In this document: piece by piece, positions 24,201 through 36,919 of the stretch
Numbering within the stretch: the first letter of the stretch is position 1
Layout of the letters: every line of letters starts with the position of its first letter
NCBI RefSeq assembly: GCF_000220395.1
Contig: NW_004086072.1
Location: forward strand, 95,569-159,568
DNA length: 64,000 nucleotides
DNA from: Ichthyophthirius multifiliis
Taxonomy: Eukaryota; Ciliophora; Oligohymenophorea; Hymenostomatida
Reading direction: 5' to 3'
Translations under genes and position numbers: made by a program
Notes under the pieces: model-generated
What the model saw: the letters and a program-made list of their open reading frames with translations, nothing else
Database searches by the model: none
Told to the model about the DNA's origin: nothing

Positions 24201-27073
24201 ATTATTTTAACTCTTCATAGAGTTTTATTTTTTCCACAAAATATTATTTATCTTAAAAAAAGTACCTTTATTAATCTATATTATGAACGATTTTTTAATA
24301 TTCTTGCAAGTTAAATTTCTTCATACTGCTTTAAATTTATTATAAATTTTCATTATATTCATTTATGTATTCTTCTAATTAATCCATAAAACTAACTTAT
24401 ATTTTCATTTCTTAAATTTCATTAAATATTTCAGTTAATTCTTCTATCCGAACTTTTATTTTATCGTTTTTATTCCATAATCCTTATTAATGTTCTCCAA
24501 AAAATTATGTTATTCTTTCCCATTTACATTCGCAAATTTCAAACTTTTAAATTATTTATATTACTTGAATCATTAAAGGTCTGTAAATAAACACTGATGT
24601 AATCATTTTTTCACTCATATAAACATAACTTTAAATATCAGTAAAATTATTCATTAATAAACTTACTTCTTTTTCCCAATTTTAACTTTGTTCAATTTCA
24701 TATTATAAATTAGTTAATTCTTCATTAAAATCGACCTTTAGTTATTTTCCTTAACTTATTAACAGTTAAACTTATGATAAAGTAGGTTTTGTGTTTATTT
24801 TTTTTAACCAAAATTCGTATTTTTCGTTAATATATTCTTCTGAAGTAAGAATTTTTTATTTTGCATTTTGGAATATTTCTTATTGCTATTAATGAAATTC
24901 GCATATTTTCTTATATGTATTTTGGTAAAAGTTTACATATGCTTCAAACCATTGTTAGCTTTTTAAAAATAAATTCGATAAATATTTGTATTCAAAAGTA
25001 TTTTAGAACTCTTCATTACTTTCTTTTTAAAATTTAAATAAAAATTCTTTTGAAATGGAATTTCTTTATATTGACAGTTAAGCTTTTACTTGCCATTCTT
25101 TTTAGCTTTTTATTTTTAGTAAAGCTGAGTTGTCTTAGATTTAATATTATTAGTATATTAATTAGATTTCTATTATTAATTCTTGAAATTATTTTATTTG
25201 TTTTTCGTTTGATTTTTATGCTATTATTTCTTCTTCAATTATTTATTATTAGGAATCTTATTATTGTTTTTATTATAAATCTAATACTTCAATTATTTAG
25301 TTTAGAAAAAAATCCAATACTTATTTTACCATAATTCTTTAACAATATTCTATTTGTGTAGAAACTAAAGGGATTTAACATAGAACATCATTCATTTCTT
25401 ACATATTATTGTCAGTTTTGAATTTAATATCTACATAAATCATCATCAAAATGAGATCGCATAAAGTATATTTATAACTTTAATGTATTTTTAATAAATT
25501 TAATTTTCGTTAATTTTATTCATTTTTTTAATTCACAATACATAAAATCTCTTTTTTTTATTTATACCAGTCATTACATAAACTACATCTGAATTTATCC
25601 ATATTATCTACTTCAGTATGTTTCATATTTATACATTAACAATGATACCATTCATCTTTTTAAAAATATTTATTTATATATAAAATAATTTTTTTTATTA
25701 CCGCATAGATCACATTGTATCATAAGAGAGTCGCCCAAAAGTGCTTAACAGACACAGTATTTTAGTTCTTTTTGGTGTTTTGGACATTAAATCTCAACTA
25801 ATCCTCCTTTTAATACATCCTATTGAGAATCATCAATATTAAATTTTTTAAGCACATTGAAAGCTATTTATTTTATTTAAGGTAAATTTTAATATTTAGA
25901 CTATAATTTTTCAATTATTTTATGTATTTTATTATAGTACAGTTTATTTATATTAAATTATTCATGTTTTTGAATTTTTAAAATAGAATAAATATTTTCT
26001 ACTCCATTATTGTTTTCTTCTTAAATTTCTTCTTAAAGTTATTATGATTGTGATAATTTTTGTTTTGATTTTTTTTTGATTTTTATTATTACTACTATTA
26101 TTATATTTATTATGTTTATGGTTTATTTTTTTACTTTTTAAATTTTTTTGTACTATCTAATATATCTTTGTATTTATAATAATAAAGAATGCAATTAAAA
26201 TGACTTTTAAATTTGCATTATTCATTATTACATTTCATTAGAGATGTATCAGATTTACAACAACGGCATGTGTTTTAATTTTTTTTATTATCATTTGCTT
26301 TTATAACATTTTATTTTATAAAAGTCATTTTTCTATAACATTTTACAAATATCTATCCTTTATTAAATAAACCACAGTTAATATGGACCCACTCGTTATT
26401 TCTTTCGTTTTCGATTAATTTTAATATTCCTTTTTTTTCATTACACAAAAAACAATCCTTATTTAAATAATAAATAAATGAATAAAATTATCAAATTTTT
26501 TAATTTTGTTAAAGGGAAAATTTTTTGTTTTATAAATTTATATGTTTATAATTTTACTGGGAATTTATTAGGGCTAATCTCATGTTGGCATTTTTAGCAA
26601 ACGAAATATTATATTACTTAAACTTATTTTGTCTTTTTTTCATCAAATATTTCTTCTTATATTGGAGTGTCTAAGCCATAACAATATAAATGGCATGTTT
26701 AATTGCAACCGTAGCAGACAATCATTTTGGTTCCTAATAAAAAAAGTTATATAAAAAAAAATGCGAAAATAAATTTTATTTTAAAATGTGTTATTTAATT
26801 AATATATAAATATATATTTTAAAAAATAAAAACCTGATTCTTATATATCATCAGGATAATATTTATTGTTTCTTTCGTAACATATTCCACAATACGAGTT
26901 CTTAAAAATAAAAAAAAAGTTTTATTTTTGTCCGCTAATAAATTTGTTTATATTTTTTTTACTTAATAAGTGTCATATTCAAGTCTTTTAAATTTTACTT
27001 TGAAGTCTTTTTCTTAGTATATAATTGAAGAATCCTTCTAATTTTTTGTTTTTTCTTATCTTTAATTTTGCAT
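21254..27073 (-). CDS. Chromatin protein: PHD, extended PHD, second PHD, PLU-1-like region
   Basis: ATG at 27073, TGA at 21254-21256. Domain order: PHD 1 (YCGICYERN, YYPDD, MIVCYGCNQTCHLYCYGL); an extended PHD with CFLCNEKKG, WVHINCGLF and CRCCKSDTSLMKC; a second PHD of the histone-reader type (YCVCQALL, MIQCDLCDEWYHCQC, FRCSLC) keeping the Trp before YH; then about 500 residues of helices resembling the PLU-1 region of KDM5 proteins (QGKQLKVDFNEELTNL). A poly-Gln segment follows, then a possible TFIIS-central-like piece (YFRSQFNIKFIDYLKKNPDK) and an acidic tail. Introns: 26901-26962, 26734-26833, 26458-26557, 25656-25701 and 23783-23823. Frame breaks occur near 26070 (A9 run), 22570 and 21810. 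No JmjC or bromodomain is visible. A nuclear histone-reading role is inferred from the fingers. Confidence 0.75.
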
Positions 27074-27079
27074 TTTAAT

Positions 27080-28500
27080 TAAATATATTATTTTAGCAAT
27101 TTGTTTGTTTTTATTATTAATATATTATTATTTTTTTTATTTTTTTATTTTATTTTTTTCTTAATTAAAGAAATTTTTAGACAGAAATATTTAGTTTCTC
27201 ATTAAATATATATTAAATGAGGGTTATAATAATTATATATGTATTTTTTAAATTAATTTAATTAATAATTAATAATTTTAATTATTTTTTGTTTTTTTTT
27301 TATTTTTATTATATGTTTTTTATTATTTTGTATTTGTTTGTTTTTTTTATTTTTTATTTTGTATTTGCATTTTTGTAATTGTTTTAAATTTTTAATATAA
27401 AAATAATTATTTATTTATTGATTTTTGACAATAAAAATAAAAGTAATAATTATAATAATGAAAAAAAACATATTTTAAAAAAATATTACAATTCATAAAA
27501 TATAATACTAATTTCAAATAAATTAAAAATTATTTATATATAAATTTAAAATAAACTATATTAATTTTTCAACTAATATTAAATATGGTATTAATATTTG
27601 TTTTTAAAATGTGAGTTAATAATTATACTATTAATTATATTTTTTAAAACTTATACTTGCTTTTATTTTTATTTTTAAAAAATAAGTTATATGAATTATA
27701 GTGTATTTTATTTATAAATAAAAAATATAAGTTTTTTAAAGAAAATATAATTTATTTAAATTAATATTAAATAAATTTATAAAATTAAAATGAATTTTTA
27801 TAATATATAATAAAATAAATGTAATAAACCTAAACTTATATTATTTATTAAAAAAATATTCAATTTCACTATAAAATTTTATAAAAAAAAAAATTATATA
27901 TTTATATATTGTAATATTTAAATTTGAAATATATTTATATCTTAAATTTAAAATAAAAAATAGTAATTGAGAAAAAAATTATTTATATATATTATTATAA
28001 ACTTTTTTTTATGTATTCTAATTATGAAATAATAAACATATATAATTTTTGTTATGTTTTAATGTATTCTAAATTAATAATAATTTTAATTTCATATAAC
28101 ATTACTAATTTTAATTTTGCTATCATATTTTCCTCCAGCAATAAAAATTCAATTTTTTAATTTTGAAATTTGACATTAGTGAAAGCTTGAAAAAAATGAC
28201 AATCAATAAAATTAATTATTTAAAATTATATTATTTTTATTAAATAATCTATAATTTTATATTTTCATCAATTAAACAGACAAAGAATTATAAACTCGAT
28301 ATTTTTTCGAGATTCTTTTTTTTAGATTTTATATTTAGAGTATTATTATTATTTTATTTTTTTTAATTAATGATTTCTATTGTAATAAATTTGCATGAGA
28401 AATACTTCCTAATAAATAAGAAATTTGATTTTTATAGTTTTTTATTTTTTAGTTTACAAATTTCAATAATTTGTTAATTTTTGTTCTAAAAGTATTTATT
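27080..28500. other. AT-rich spacer
   Basis: Upstream region of the PHD gene. No ORF with coding composition and no repeated element recognised. Confidence 0.55.
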
Positions 28501-28507
28501 TTTACAT

Positions 28508-28905
28508 TCAGTCATTTTTATTTGAAATATTTTATTACTTTCTTAAATATCCCATATTATTATTATTATTTCTATGATTGCATAACCTCAAAAGTTAATA
28601 TATTTTAATTAATTTTGGTTATTTTTAGAATTATTATGTAGAGATGCTATCATATGCATATGCATTATTATCAAGAAAATTTTTTACTAAAATATAATCC
28701 TTATCATAACTTTAATAGATGAGTTTCCATATTATAATATTTTTTCATCTTCTTGCAGAAGCTACAAGGAAATAATTCTAAGCCATATATTACTTGTTCT
28801 AATGTTAACGAAAAAAAGATTCTTATCTATTTTTTATGGCTTTTTTTTGATTGAGTTTTTTTTATAAAAATACGGAAAAATACAAAAGCATCAGAAGAAG
28901 TAATA
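28508..28905 (-). CDS. Possible small gene or 3' exon, unrecognised
   Basis: A minus-strand frame ending at the TGA at 28508-28510 reads SYDKDYILVKNFLDNNAYAY, then STQQFQKQPKLIKIYQLL, and ends GYLRKQQNISNKND. The Asp/Asn/Gln/Lys mix is gene-like. Upstream the same frame continues through LEQVIYGLELFPCSFCKKMK, but no start codon is clear and the right end is arbitrary. The plus strand over 28710-28855 is also open with a Met start, so strand assignment is not secure. No domain recognised. Confidence 0.35.
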
Positions 28906-29496
28906 TAATATTCTAATGTTCTGATGAATTTTAATCATATATGAATGTTTTATATTGTTTAAATTTTGAATTAAAATAAAATAAAAAACACTATTTTAGA
29001 CTATATGAATCATACTAGACGCATTTATTTAAGAAGATAGTACATGTAAAGAAGTTATATCTATTTAAAATTTATTTTATTAATTAATTTTTTTTAATAA
29101 AGATAAATAGCATTATAATTTTATTCGTTACATATTTATTTTCATTTAATATTTATATTTCAATATATTTGTTAATCATATTTTATTTTTTTCAAAGAAA
29201 AAATTGAAAAAATATATATATATTTAAACTATATTATATTACTCTTTTTAGATATTCAATTTCGGAAAGATTTTTAATTTGAAATTATAATATGTGAAGA
29301 TTAAATGTTATTTTATTATAATTCTATTTTTTCATAAAAATACATATATTTTTTTTGATTTTTCCATTAAATTTATAAAATTTTATATTGTTTCGTTTAA
29401 TAAATAGGATATTCTATCTATTTCATCATAAGATTCTTTACATATATATTTTTTTTAATCAATTTAATTAAAATTTAAGTTTTATTTCTTCAAAAT

Positions 29497-29830
29497 ATGT
29501 AAGCTCTTCGTGTATTTATTTAAAGAAAAAAACTAAGTATTTTAATCATAGAAGAAAAACCTGTAGCAAATATTAAATATTTATCTTCTGATAAGTCTGA
29601 AAAAGAATTTTAATTAGAATTAAAATTTTAACTATGAAAATTATTTTGAATTTAACTTTTATGTTTATATAACAGTTATATTTTAAAAGAAACATTTTTG
29701 AAATTAAATATATGTTATTTTAAAGGTTGGTTAGAAGAAATTTACAAATCATTTACAAATAAATCACCAATTTTTTTTTTAAATTCATTTATTTCTTTTT
29801 CGAATTAAAAGTGTTAATATTAAGGTAAAA
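29497..29830 (+). CDS. Possible short disrupted gene
   Basis: From the ATG at 29497 the frame reads MQALRVFIQRKKLSILIIEE, then VANIKYLSSDKSEKEFQLEL, before a TGA. One base over, the sequence continues NYENYFEFNFYVYIT, followed by a GTTATA...TTTTAAAG candidate intron and GWLEEIYKSFTNKSPIFF-like sequence. This again suggests a one-base error at the T run near 29629. The end given is approximate. No family recognised. Confidence 0.35.
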
Positions 29831-30666
29831 TTTTAAGAAATGTAAATAAATATTATTTTCGCTTTTATTCTTAAAATCATAAATTATTAAAAAAAAAAAA
29901 ATTTAAAGGGTCAAATTTAATTTTTGATATTGAATAAATTTAATAAAATTTTATTTATATAATAATTCGTTCAATTTTTATTTTTTATTTTTTCTTTAAT
30001 AAATAAATGATGTTTATTAGATTATATTATATTCATTATATACATAATAATGAACATTTATGTTTATATTTTAATTTACTCATATTTTTTAAATTTTCTT
30101 CATGTTTTTTGCATTTTAGTTTATATTTAGATGTTTTAGGAATTTTTGTTAATTTCTTTAATTATTATATATTTTTATAATATTTTATTTTTAAAAAATC
30201 ATTGCTGTTTTAATTTTGATGATAATTAAGAATTCTTATTGCCATTAATTATTTTGATATTTATTCGAAAATTATTTAAAATTAAATTTATTTTATGTTT
30301 ATATATTATTTTATGGATTATTTGATATATGTGATTTTATTTCATAATAGTTTATACGATAATAAATTATTTTTAAATAATAGAATTTATTTTTTCATGT
30401 AAAAATTTATTTTTAAATAAATATAAAACATATATATAAAAATAAAAAAAAATCGACATTATAAATATTACTAGTAATCTATTATAAATGTAAAACAAAA
30501 TTTATATTAATTATAAAATATTTTTTTTTTTATAATATTTAATATGATAAATAATAATCATTTAATTATTAAAGATATAATTAAAACATAATGTAAATAA
30601 AATAATAAAACTTTAATTATTTATATAAAAATAAGAATTAAAAATAAGAAAAATAAAAACAATTTA

Positions 30667-33449
30667 ATGAGTCAATCTTTATTTAATGATATTCCTTCAG
30701 TAATAACGAAATGTGGAGTATTTGATTACTCAGCTTGCATATTCGAAGCCAGAATATAAAAAAAGGGATTTTTAGGCTAATTATAGACACGTTTTATTTA
30801 TTGTACAGAAAACTCATTTTGTGTATGTAAAGTAAGGATATTGATGTTTTATTAAAATTATTAAATTTAAACAAAAACAATATTTTTGTTAAAAAAATAA
30901 GGAACCATATTAAAATAAACCTGATAAAATCATAAATTTAAAACCTGATTGGCATTTATAATGGATAATAGATTCTAAAAAATAGAATTAATCTTTTGAA
31001 AAAAAAACTATAGGTTTTAAATTATTAACTGATACATCATACAAAATCGAATATCATTGTGATAATATAGTTATTATTAAATTAAGAGAATATTTTTCCA
31101 AAAGAATATTTTAATTAAATTTTTTTGATGAATTTGAAATTATCTAAAAAATTGGAAAAGGGAAATATGCCAAAGTATTTATTATATAAATAAAAAAAAT
31201 ATATATCTTTGTTTAAAAATAAATAAACAAAGGTCTATAAAGTAAAAAAAATTGATAATGGAAAATTTTATGCTGTAAAATATTTACATAAGAAAAAGCT
31301 TGAATAAATTGAAGATGCTTTTGTAAAAAGCATTCAAATCAAAATAATATAAACTTTTATTTTTTTTAAAAAAAAGGAAAGTATTTTTAATGAATTAAAA
31401 ATTTTAAGAATGTTAAATCATCCGAATTGTATTAAAATAATAGCAACATATGAAGACGAATACGGTTATTATATATTAACTGAACTATACGATTCTAATA
31501 AAACATTACAGGGTGAACTTCAAAAGTTTGAAAATCCATAATTCGGATATAATGTTGTAAGGCATATAATGAAATAATTGCTTAAAGGAATAGAATATGT
31601 TCATAGTTTAGGAATTATGCACAGAGACTTAAAGCCTTAAAATATAATGTTTTAAAATGAAGATAATACTTCCCTTAATGATCTTAAAATTATTGATTTT
31701 GGACTAGCATAATTTACAAAGGATACTCATTTTATTTATGTTCATGTAGGGACCCCAGGATATGTGGCGCCAGAAATTTTAGCAAATCAGTCAGAAAATC
31801 ATAGATATTCAGAATAATGTGATTTATTTAGTATTGGAGTAATTTTGCATATTTTGTAATTTCCTTTTATATTTTTATATTTATTTATTTGTGCAAGATA
31901 TAGTTTTTTAAAAAACTCAATTAAAATAAAAGATATTCAACATCTTTTTATTTTTTGAAAATTGAGTTTTTTAAAAAATTAGAGCACATAAAAAAGCAAT
32001 ATAGACAAATAATATTTTTTCTCTGTTTTTTTTTTTTTAATAGATTGACTGGTAAATCTGTTTTTCCTGGAAAAAAATTTTCTTAGGTTTTAGAGTTAAA
32101 TAAATAATGCCAAATAAAGTTTGAAGGTAAACTGTATGAATAGGTAAATATCTAAATAAATTCTTAGATATTTTTTTAAAAAACAGATAAATAAAGATAG
32201 TATGGATCTTTTGTATAAATTATTAGAACCAAATCCATTATTACGTTTAAGTGCAACTTAAGCATTAAAACATTAATTTTTTCAAAATGAATAGACTAAA
32301 TAATTGAAAGTAGCTTCAGCTGCAAATTTAGATTCTTTAATGAGTCCAGTTGATATTAAAGTTGATTCGAAAACTCCATTAAAATTTGGAATGAAAAACG
32401 AATTTAACTTTAAAAGTTAATAAAAATAAAGCAAGAGTGCAGTAAATTTAGATAGTTTTAATATTGATTTAGAAGGCTTAAACAAAAAATTAGTAGTTTA
32501 ATAGGTATTTAATAAATTAAATAGGAAAATTAAAAAATTGTGCTTTATAAGTTATTAAAAGAATTAGTTGATGTCTTTATTTTACTTGAGGAAATTTAAG
32601 ATGGTAATAACAATGATAATAACCGATATATCAGTCCTTTGAAGTTTTAGTAAAGAAATAAACTTAATTAAGAAAACGGATAAGCAATAAATACTACTCT
32701 TTAATAAGTTAAAGAAGAAATTGAAGAAAACGATTCTCATAAAAATAGTGGAGGTAATTAAGGAACTTTTATATTTAATTTATTATTATTGTTATATTAT
32801 TTTTATAATTTCTTTTTTTATAAAAAAGAGTAATCTTTTAATTATTAACATGATGATATAAATGAAAATAATTCTGAGAGTAAAATTATTTAAAAAATAA
32901 AATTAATTAAAAAATTAAAAAGATTAAAAAGATTAAAAAGATTAAAAAGATTAAAAAGATTTAAAAAATTAAAAAGAATAAAAGGATTAAAAAGATTAAA
33001 AAGATTAAAAAGATTAAAAAGATTAGAATAAATAAGAAAAAAAGTAAGAATAAATAAAAAAATAGAATTTATAAGAAAGAAAAGAATTAGGTTTAAATAT
33101 TAATGTTTTTAAAAAAGAATAAAAGCAAATTCCAAAAGTTATGTTGAAATTACTAAGTTTTTTTCCAAGTGAACTTTTTGATTTTCATTTTGAAGGAGAT
33201 ATAAAAAAAGAAGAAAAAAATGCAATTTAGATGATAGGAAAATTTATTTTATTAGGAAATGATAAAAAATAAAAAATTAATGTTGAGGATTATTTGTAAG
33301 AAAAACTAGAAAAAGTAAAGTCTTAATAAACTTTTGATAAATGGTTTATTAATTTAATTGAATAAATGATTAATAATGATTTAAATAAAATTCCTAATTT
33401 ATTATAAATATAATAGATATTAAATGAAAATTTATAAACATAAAAATGA
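30667..33449 (+). CDS. CaMK-type Ser/Thr protein kinase with PH-like N-terminus and DQK repeat tail
   Basis: ATG at 30667. Residues ~30-150 resemble a PH domain (KKGFLGQLQTRFIYC ... WIIDSKK ... FKLLTDTSYKI). The kinase domain follows with all landmarks: glycine loop IGKGKYAKV, FYAVKYL, catalytic MHRDLKPQN, IDFGLA and GTPGYVAPE. The tail contains a (Asp-Gln-Lys)n repeat from a 9-bp minisatellite and ends LNENLQTQK before the TGA at 33447-33449. Eight introns fit: 30832-30901, 31175-31232, 31323-31376, 31856-32043 (containing a hairpin), 32144-32186, 32493-32551, 32754-32828 and 32880-32922. PH-like plus CaMK-like kinases are common in ciliates (family knowledge). Substrate and calcium dependence cannot be read from sequence, and no EF-hands are present. 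Confidence 0.88.
31903..31980. repeat. Near-perfect hairpin inside a kinase intron
   Basis: The left arm TTTTTTAAAAAACTCAATT is matched by the right arm AATTGAGTTTTTTAAAAAA. Pairing continues inward through AAATAAAAGAT and ATCTTTTTATTT, leaving a loop of about 6 bases (ATTCAACATCT region). The intron holding it is 188 nt, much longer than its neighbours (43-75 nt), as expected for a small insertion such as a MITE-like element. Confidence 0.65.
32913..33032 (+). repeat. 9-bp minisatellite (GATTAAAAA)n encoding Asp-Gln-Lys
   Basis: About 12-13 copies of GATTAAAAA with a few point changes. In the frame used by the kinase C-terminus each copy is GAT TAA AAA, Asp-Gln-Lys. The first units overlap the 3' end of the last intron. 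Confidence 0.85.
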
Positions 33450-34207
33450 TTCGTGAATGAAAGAATAATATTAAAAATATAAAAAAAAATATATATAATA
33501 ATTATAAATATATAATATATATTAATTTAAATTTTATTTATATACTTTAAATTAAAAAAAATATATATAAATATTAATGATTAATTAATTATATAATTTT
33601 TAAGAAAATATTTAAATGTTATATTATTAATATATTATATAAAAAAAATATCTAAAATATATATATATATAAATCTATATAAAAATATAGATATATATTA
33701 TATATATTTATATTTATATTTATAATATATTAATTATATAAAATATTATACAATTTTAAAATTTTAGTATATTTAATCACTAAATTTTAATTTTTTTAAC
33801 TTAAAAAAGAATAAATTTTATTTATCTTACTATTTTTTTTTTATTTTTTACTTATTATATATAAAATATAAAATTCAATATGAATTTAATTGTGATAAAT
33901 ATTTTCAATTATTTATTTTTATATAATTTTTTTTAAATATTTTATATTCAATTAATATAAAATTATATTATTTTCTATAATAATTTTTTTTTATTTTATT
34001 TAGAAATAAAAATTTTTTTAAAATAAAATAATCTCTTAAAGTTAACTTTATTTAAAAAAAATTAATACTATTATTTTTTATTTTTATATAAGCAATTAAT
34101 ACTTATAATTAAATTTTTAAAAATTTTCATTAAAACAAATTATTATTTGACTTCATTTTGTTATTTTTAAAAATATTTTTATTTTTTTTATTAGTATTTT
34201 TAAAATT
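33450..34207. other. AT-rich spacer
   Basis: No gene or repeat family recognised. Confidence 0.6.
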
Positions 34208-34624
34208 ATGTTAAAACAATCAAGAAAATATACAGCTTATCTCATGTCTAAACTTCCAGAAGTAATATTAAAAATTTGATTAGAAAGTATTATTAAAATT
34301 AATAATTTTAAACTGAGATTGTTTAAATTATTATTTATGCAGAAGATTTACGATTACGGATAATAAAATTTTAATTAATTATTTATTAACAATTAATATA
34401 TTAATAATTAAAAAAATTATTCTGAAAAATAAATTTAGCATATTTCAGTTAGTTATTAAGATTCAAGCAAAATATTTATTCATATGAATATATATAAAGC
34501 ATAACCTTAATATCTTAACCCTTTAGTAATGATAATTAATTATAAAATTTTTAATAGGAAAATATAACTTAATAAAGTTTCTAAATTAAAAATAAAATAT
34601 TTTTAGTAATATAATATAATATGA
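34208..34624 (+). CDS. Small Gln/Asn-rich protein, unrecognised
   Basis: Starts MLKQSRKYTAYLMSKLPE at 34208. An 81-nt intron (34262-34342, GTAATA...TTATGCAG) joins to KIYDYGQQNFNQLFINNQ in phase 0, and the frame ends at the TGA at 34622-34624. The spliced product is about 111 residues with a segment ISVSYQDSSKIFIHMNIYKA. The intron has good ends and the unspliced frame stops quickly. The 3' part is close to spacer composition, so the gene could be a remnant. No domain recognised. Confidence 0.45.
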
Positions 34625-35008
34625 AAAATATTTGAATAAAATTTATAATAAGCATATTTATGCTGCTTTGTATTTTTTAATTAAATATAAAATATAGATT
34701 AATAAGGATATTCATATTAGTTTATTTAGAAGTTTTTATATTAAAACCTTATGAAATAATAAAACTGGGTTGTCCTTTATGTTAGAACTGATTTTTATTT
34801 AGAGAAAAAAAATATATATTTATTATAAATATGTAATTATTACTTAAATTTGTTTTAAAATCAATAATTATTATGAAAAATAGTTATAAATAGGTATTTT
34901 TTAATTTTATATTATTTTTATATTTTTATTGTTTAGATTTGCATTTATGTTTTATTTTTATTAAATATGAGAATTTTTTCAAAATAAAAGTTATTTATTT
35001 ATAAATAT

Positions 35009-35254
35009 TCATTTTATACATTTTAATAATAATTAAAATTCTTATTAACAATCAGCTTGATTTATAGCTATTCCTTTTTTTGAAACACAAATACTATATT
35101 CTAATGACTTTTGTATTTATTTTTGATTATTATTTTTAAATTTAATATTTAACTTTACTTCTTTTGAACAATTAGAAAATTTTTTCTTCATTTTTTATAT
35201 AAAGGGATCAGGAATTAATTAGACAGATACTTTTGTAATTTTATGGGCATTCAT
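35009..35254 (-). CDS. Twin CX9C protein, NDUFAF8-like complex I assembly factor
   Basis: ATG at 35254 (MNAHKITKVSVQLIPDPF), TGA at 35009-35011. A 51-nt intron (35108-35158, GTAAAG...ACAAAAG) in phase 0 joins FSNCSKE to SLEYSICV, creating CSKESLEYSIC, an exact CX9C. The second motif CQQEFQLLLKC is also CX9C. The spacing C-x9-C-x13-C-x9-C and the short length (about 64 residues) match NDUFAF8 (C17orf89), a disulfide-relay protein of the mitochondrial intermembrane space needed for complex I assembly (family knowledge). Without splicing the cysteines lose this spacing, which supports the intron. Another small CHCH protein remains possible. Confidence 0.68.
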
Positions 35255-35471
35255 TATTTTTTTTTATTATTTACTATAAGTTTCTAATAAAATAAATATA
35301 AAAGATTTAAATATATTTTTTTTTTAATAATTAATTTTAATAAGTATTAAAAATAACTTTTAAATAAAATTATATACTTTTTTCTTTATTTTGTTTCAAT
35401 ATTAAATAATAATAAAAATAAATTAAGTTTATTTTAAATATATATGTTTATATTTTGTTATCTAAACTTCC

Positions 35472-36788
35472 TCAAATTTATAAATATTTTTAACCTTTTT
35501 TTGATTCTTTATTAAAAAAAAATTATTTCACAAATGGAATCCATTATAAAATAATAATTAATAAGCAGATAAATACTTTAAAGATGAAACAAATTGAATT
35601 ATCCTATTATACTTCTAGAAAAATATTATAATCAAATTAAGTTTAATTAAAGAGTATTTTGAAGTATTTCATAAAAATAAAGTCTAAATAATTAAGTCTT
35701 TAATAAATATCAAAAACATTTTATTTTTTAAAATTAATTTTAGATTCTTCAATAATTTTATTAATACCAAGAGTTACAATAGGTAATCCATTAATAATAT
35801 TTAACATTTAAGTAATTTTATTTTAAGTAACACAAAATTAATTTGATTTCTCATCATTTATAATTTCAGGAAAACTACAAATATTATCTTCATATAAATA
35901 TTTATGCCACAACTTTTTTGAACTTTCCAATTTTATTTTGTTAGAAATCATAACAAATTAATTTAATTCAGTTGCAAAAGCCATTTATAGATTACTATTT
36001 TAATATTGTAAATTTTAATATTATTCATAATTATTAAATATATCAAGACTTTTTATTTAAAAATCTCTTAACTCTATTTCCATTTATTTTAATATTTATA
36101 GTTAACTAAATGTGTTTTGAGTAACCAAATAAAATTCATTTTATTAGATATAAAATTATAATATTAATCCAACAAGAAATAAATTAATGATAATATAAAT
36201 AATTAAAGTTACTTTAAAACAAAGTATTACATTCTAAACTTTAGTATTATCATTTAGTTTCTTTTGATTATATACTTCATATATATAATGAATGAAAAAG
36301 CATTAATAAATTAGAATTGAGATTAAAGTAATAATTATAATGACACATATTATTTATTAATTTGAACTTTTTTAGATGTTATTTATTAAACTTTATAAGT
36401 TATTTTTATCAATGTTTATTATAAATTATTTTACCGTTGTCAATGTTAATATTGTATGATCAATTTTTTAAAAACTTTGGAGCAATTATAAATATTAACT
36501 TACATTACTTAAAATTATATTTAAAGCATCTTATAAAGATAATTATTTTTAATCTATTTCAATCTTATGATCTTGTAGCTTTAAAAAATTAATCATTTCT
36601 ATTAAAAATTATTCATTTTCAACAAAATCTTTATTTTCTTATAACTAAAAATTTAATTTACATATATATTTTTTTTTATAAAAAGATAAAATTTATAATT
36701 TGTATAAAATATATAATTTATACATTTAATTTTAAAGAATTTTACAAATCTAAAAATTTTTATATTTTTTAAAATTAATCATTTTCAT
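35472..36788 (-). CDS. Multi-pass membrane protein of about 438 residues, unrecognised
   Basis: A single open frame on the minus strand from the ATG at 36788 to the TGA at 35472-35474. Three hydrophobic spans are visible: VIIIITLISILIYQCFFI, then KVTLIIYIIINLFLVGLI close behind it, and ICFIFKVFICLLIIILQWI near the C-terminus. Between the second and third lies a ~150-residue loop with paired helices (FATELNQFVMISNKIKLESS) and two cysteines. The N-terminal ~150 residues are helical and charged. The layout resembles sensor-type membrane proteins, but no catalytic or binding motif is seen. An alternative first exon starts at 36913 (MRQINDFNYHFFSYYSLN) and would join via a GTATAG...TTTTTAG intron if one A were removed from an A run. 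Confidence 0.65.
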
Positions 36789-36919
36789 TAAACTATACAA
36801 TTCTTTTTTATATAAATAATTTTCGTTATTTTTTTATTATTTTAATACTCATTTATTCTATTTAATGAATAATATGAAAAAAAATGATAATTAAAATCGT
36901 TGATTTGTCTCATTATTTA

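Noticed and set aside
25050-25334. Hydrophobic 94-residue plus-strand ORF
   Set aside because: Antisense shadow of the PLU-1-like coding region of the large PHD gene.
28711-28855. Plus-strand ORF starting MSFHIIIFFIFLQK
   Set aside because: The minus strand of the same region has composition closer to real genes here; the plus ORF is short and hydrophobic.
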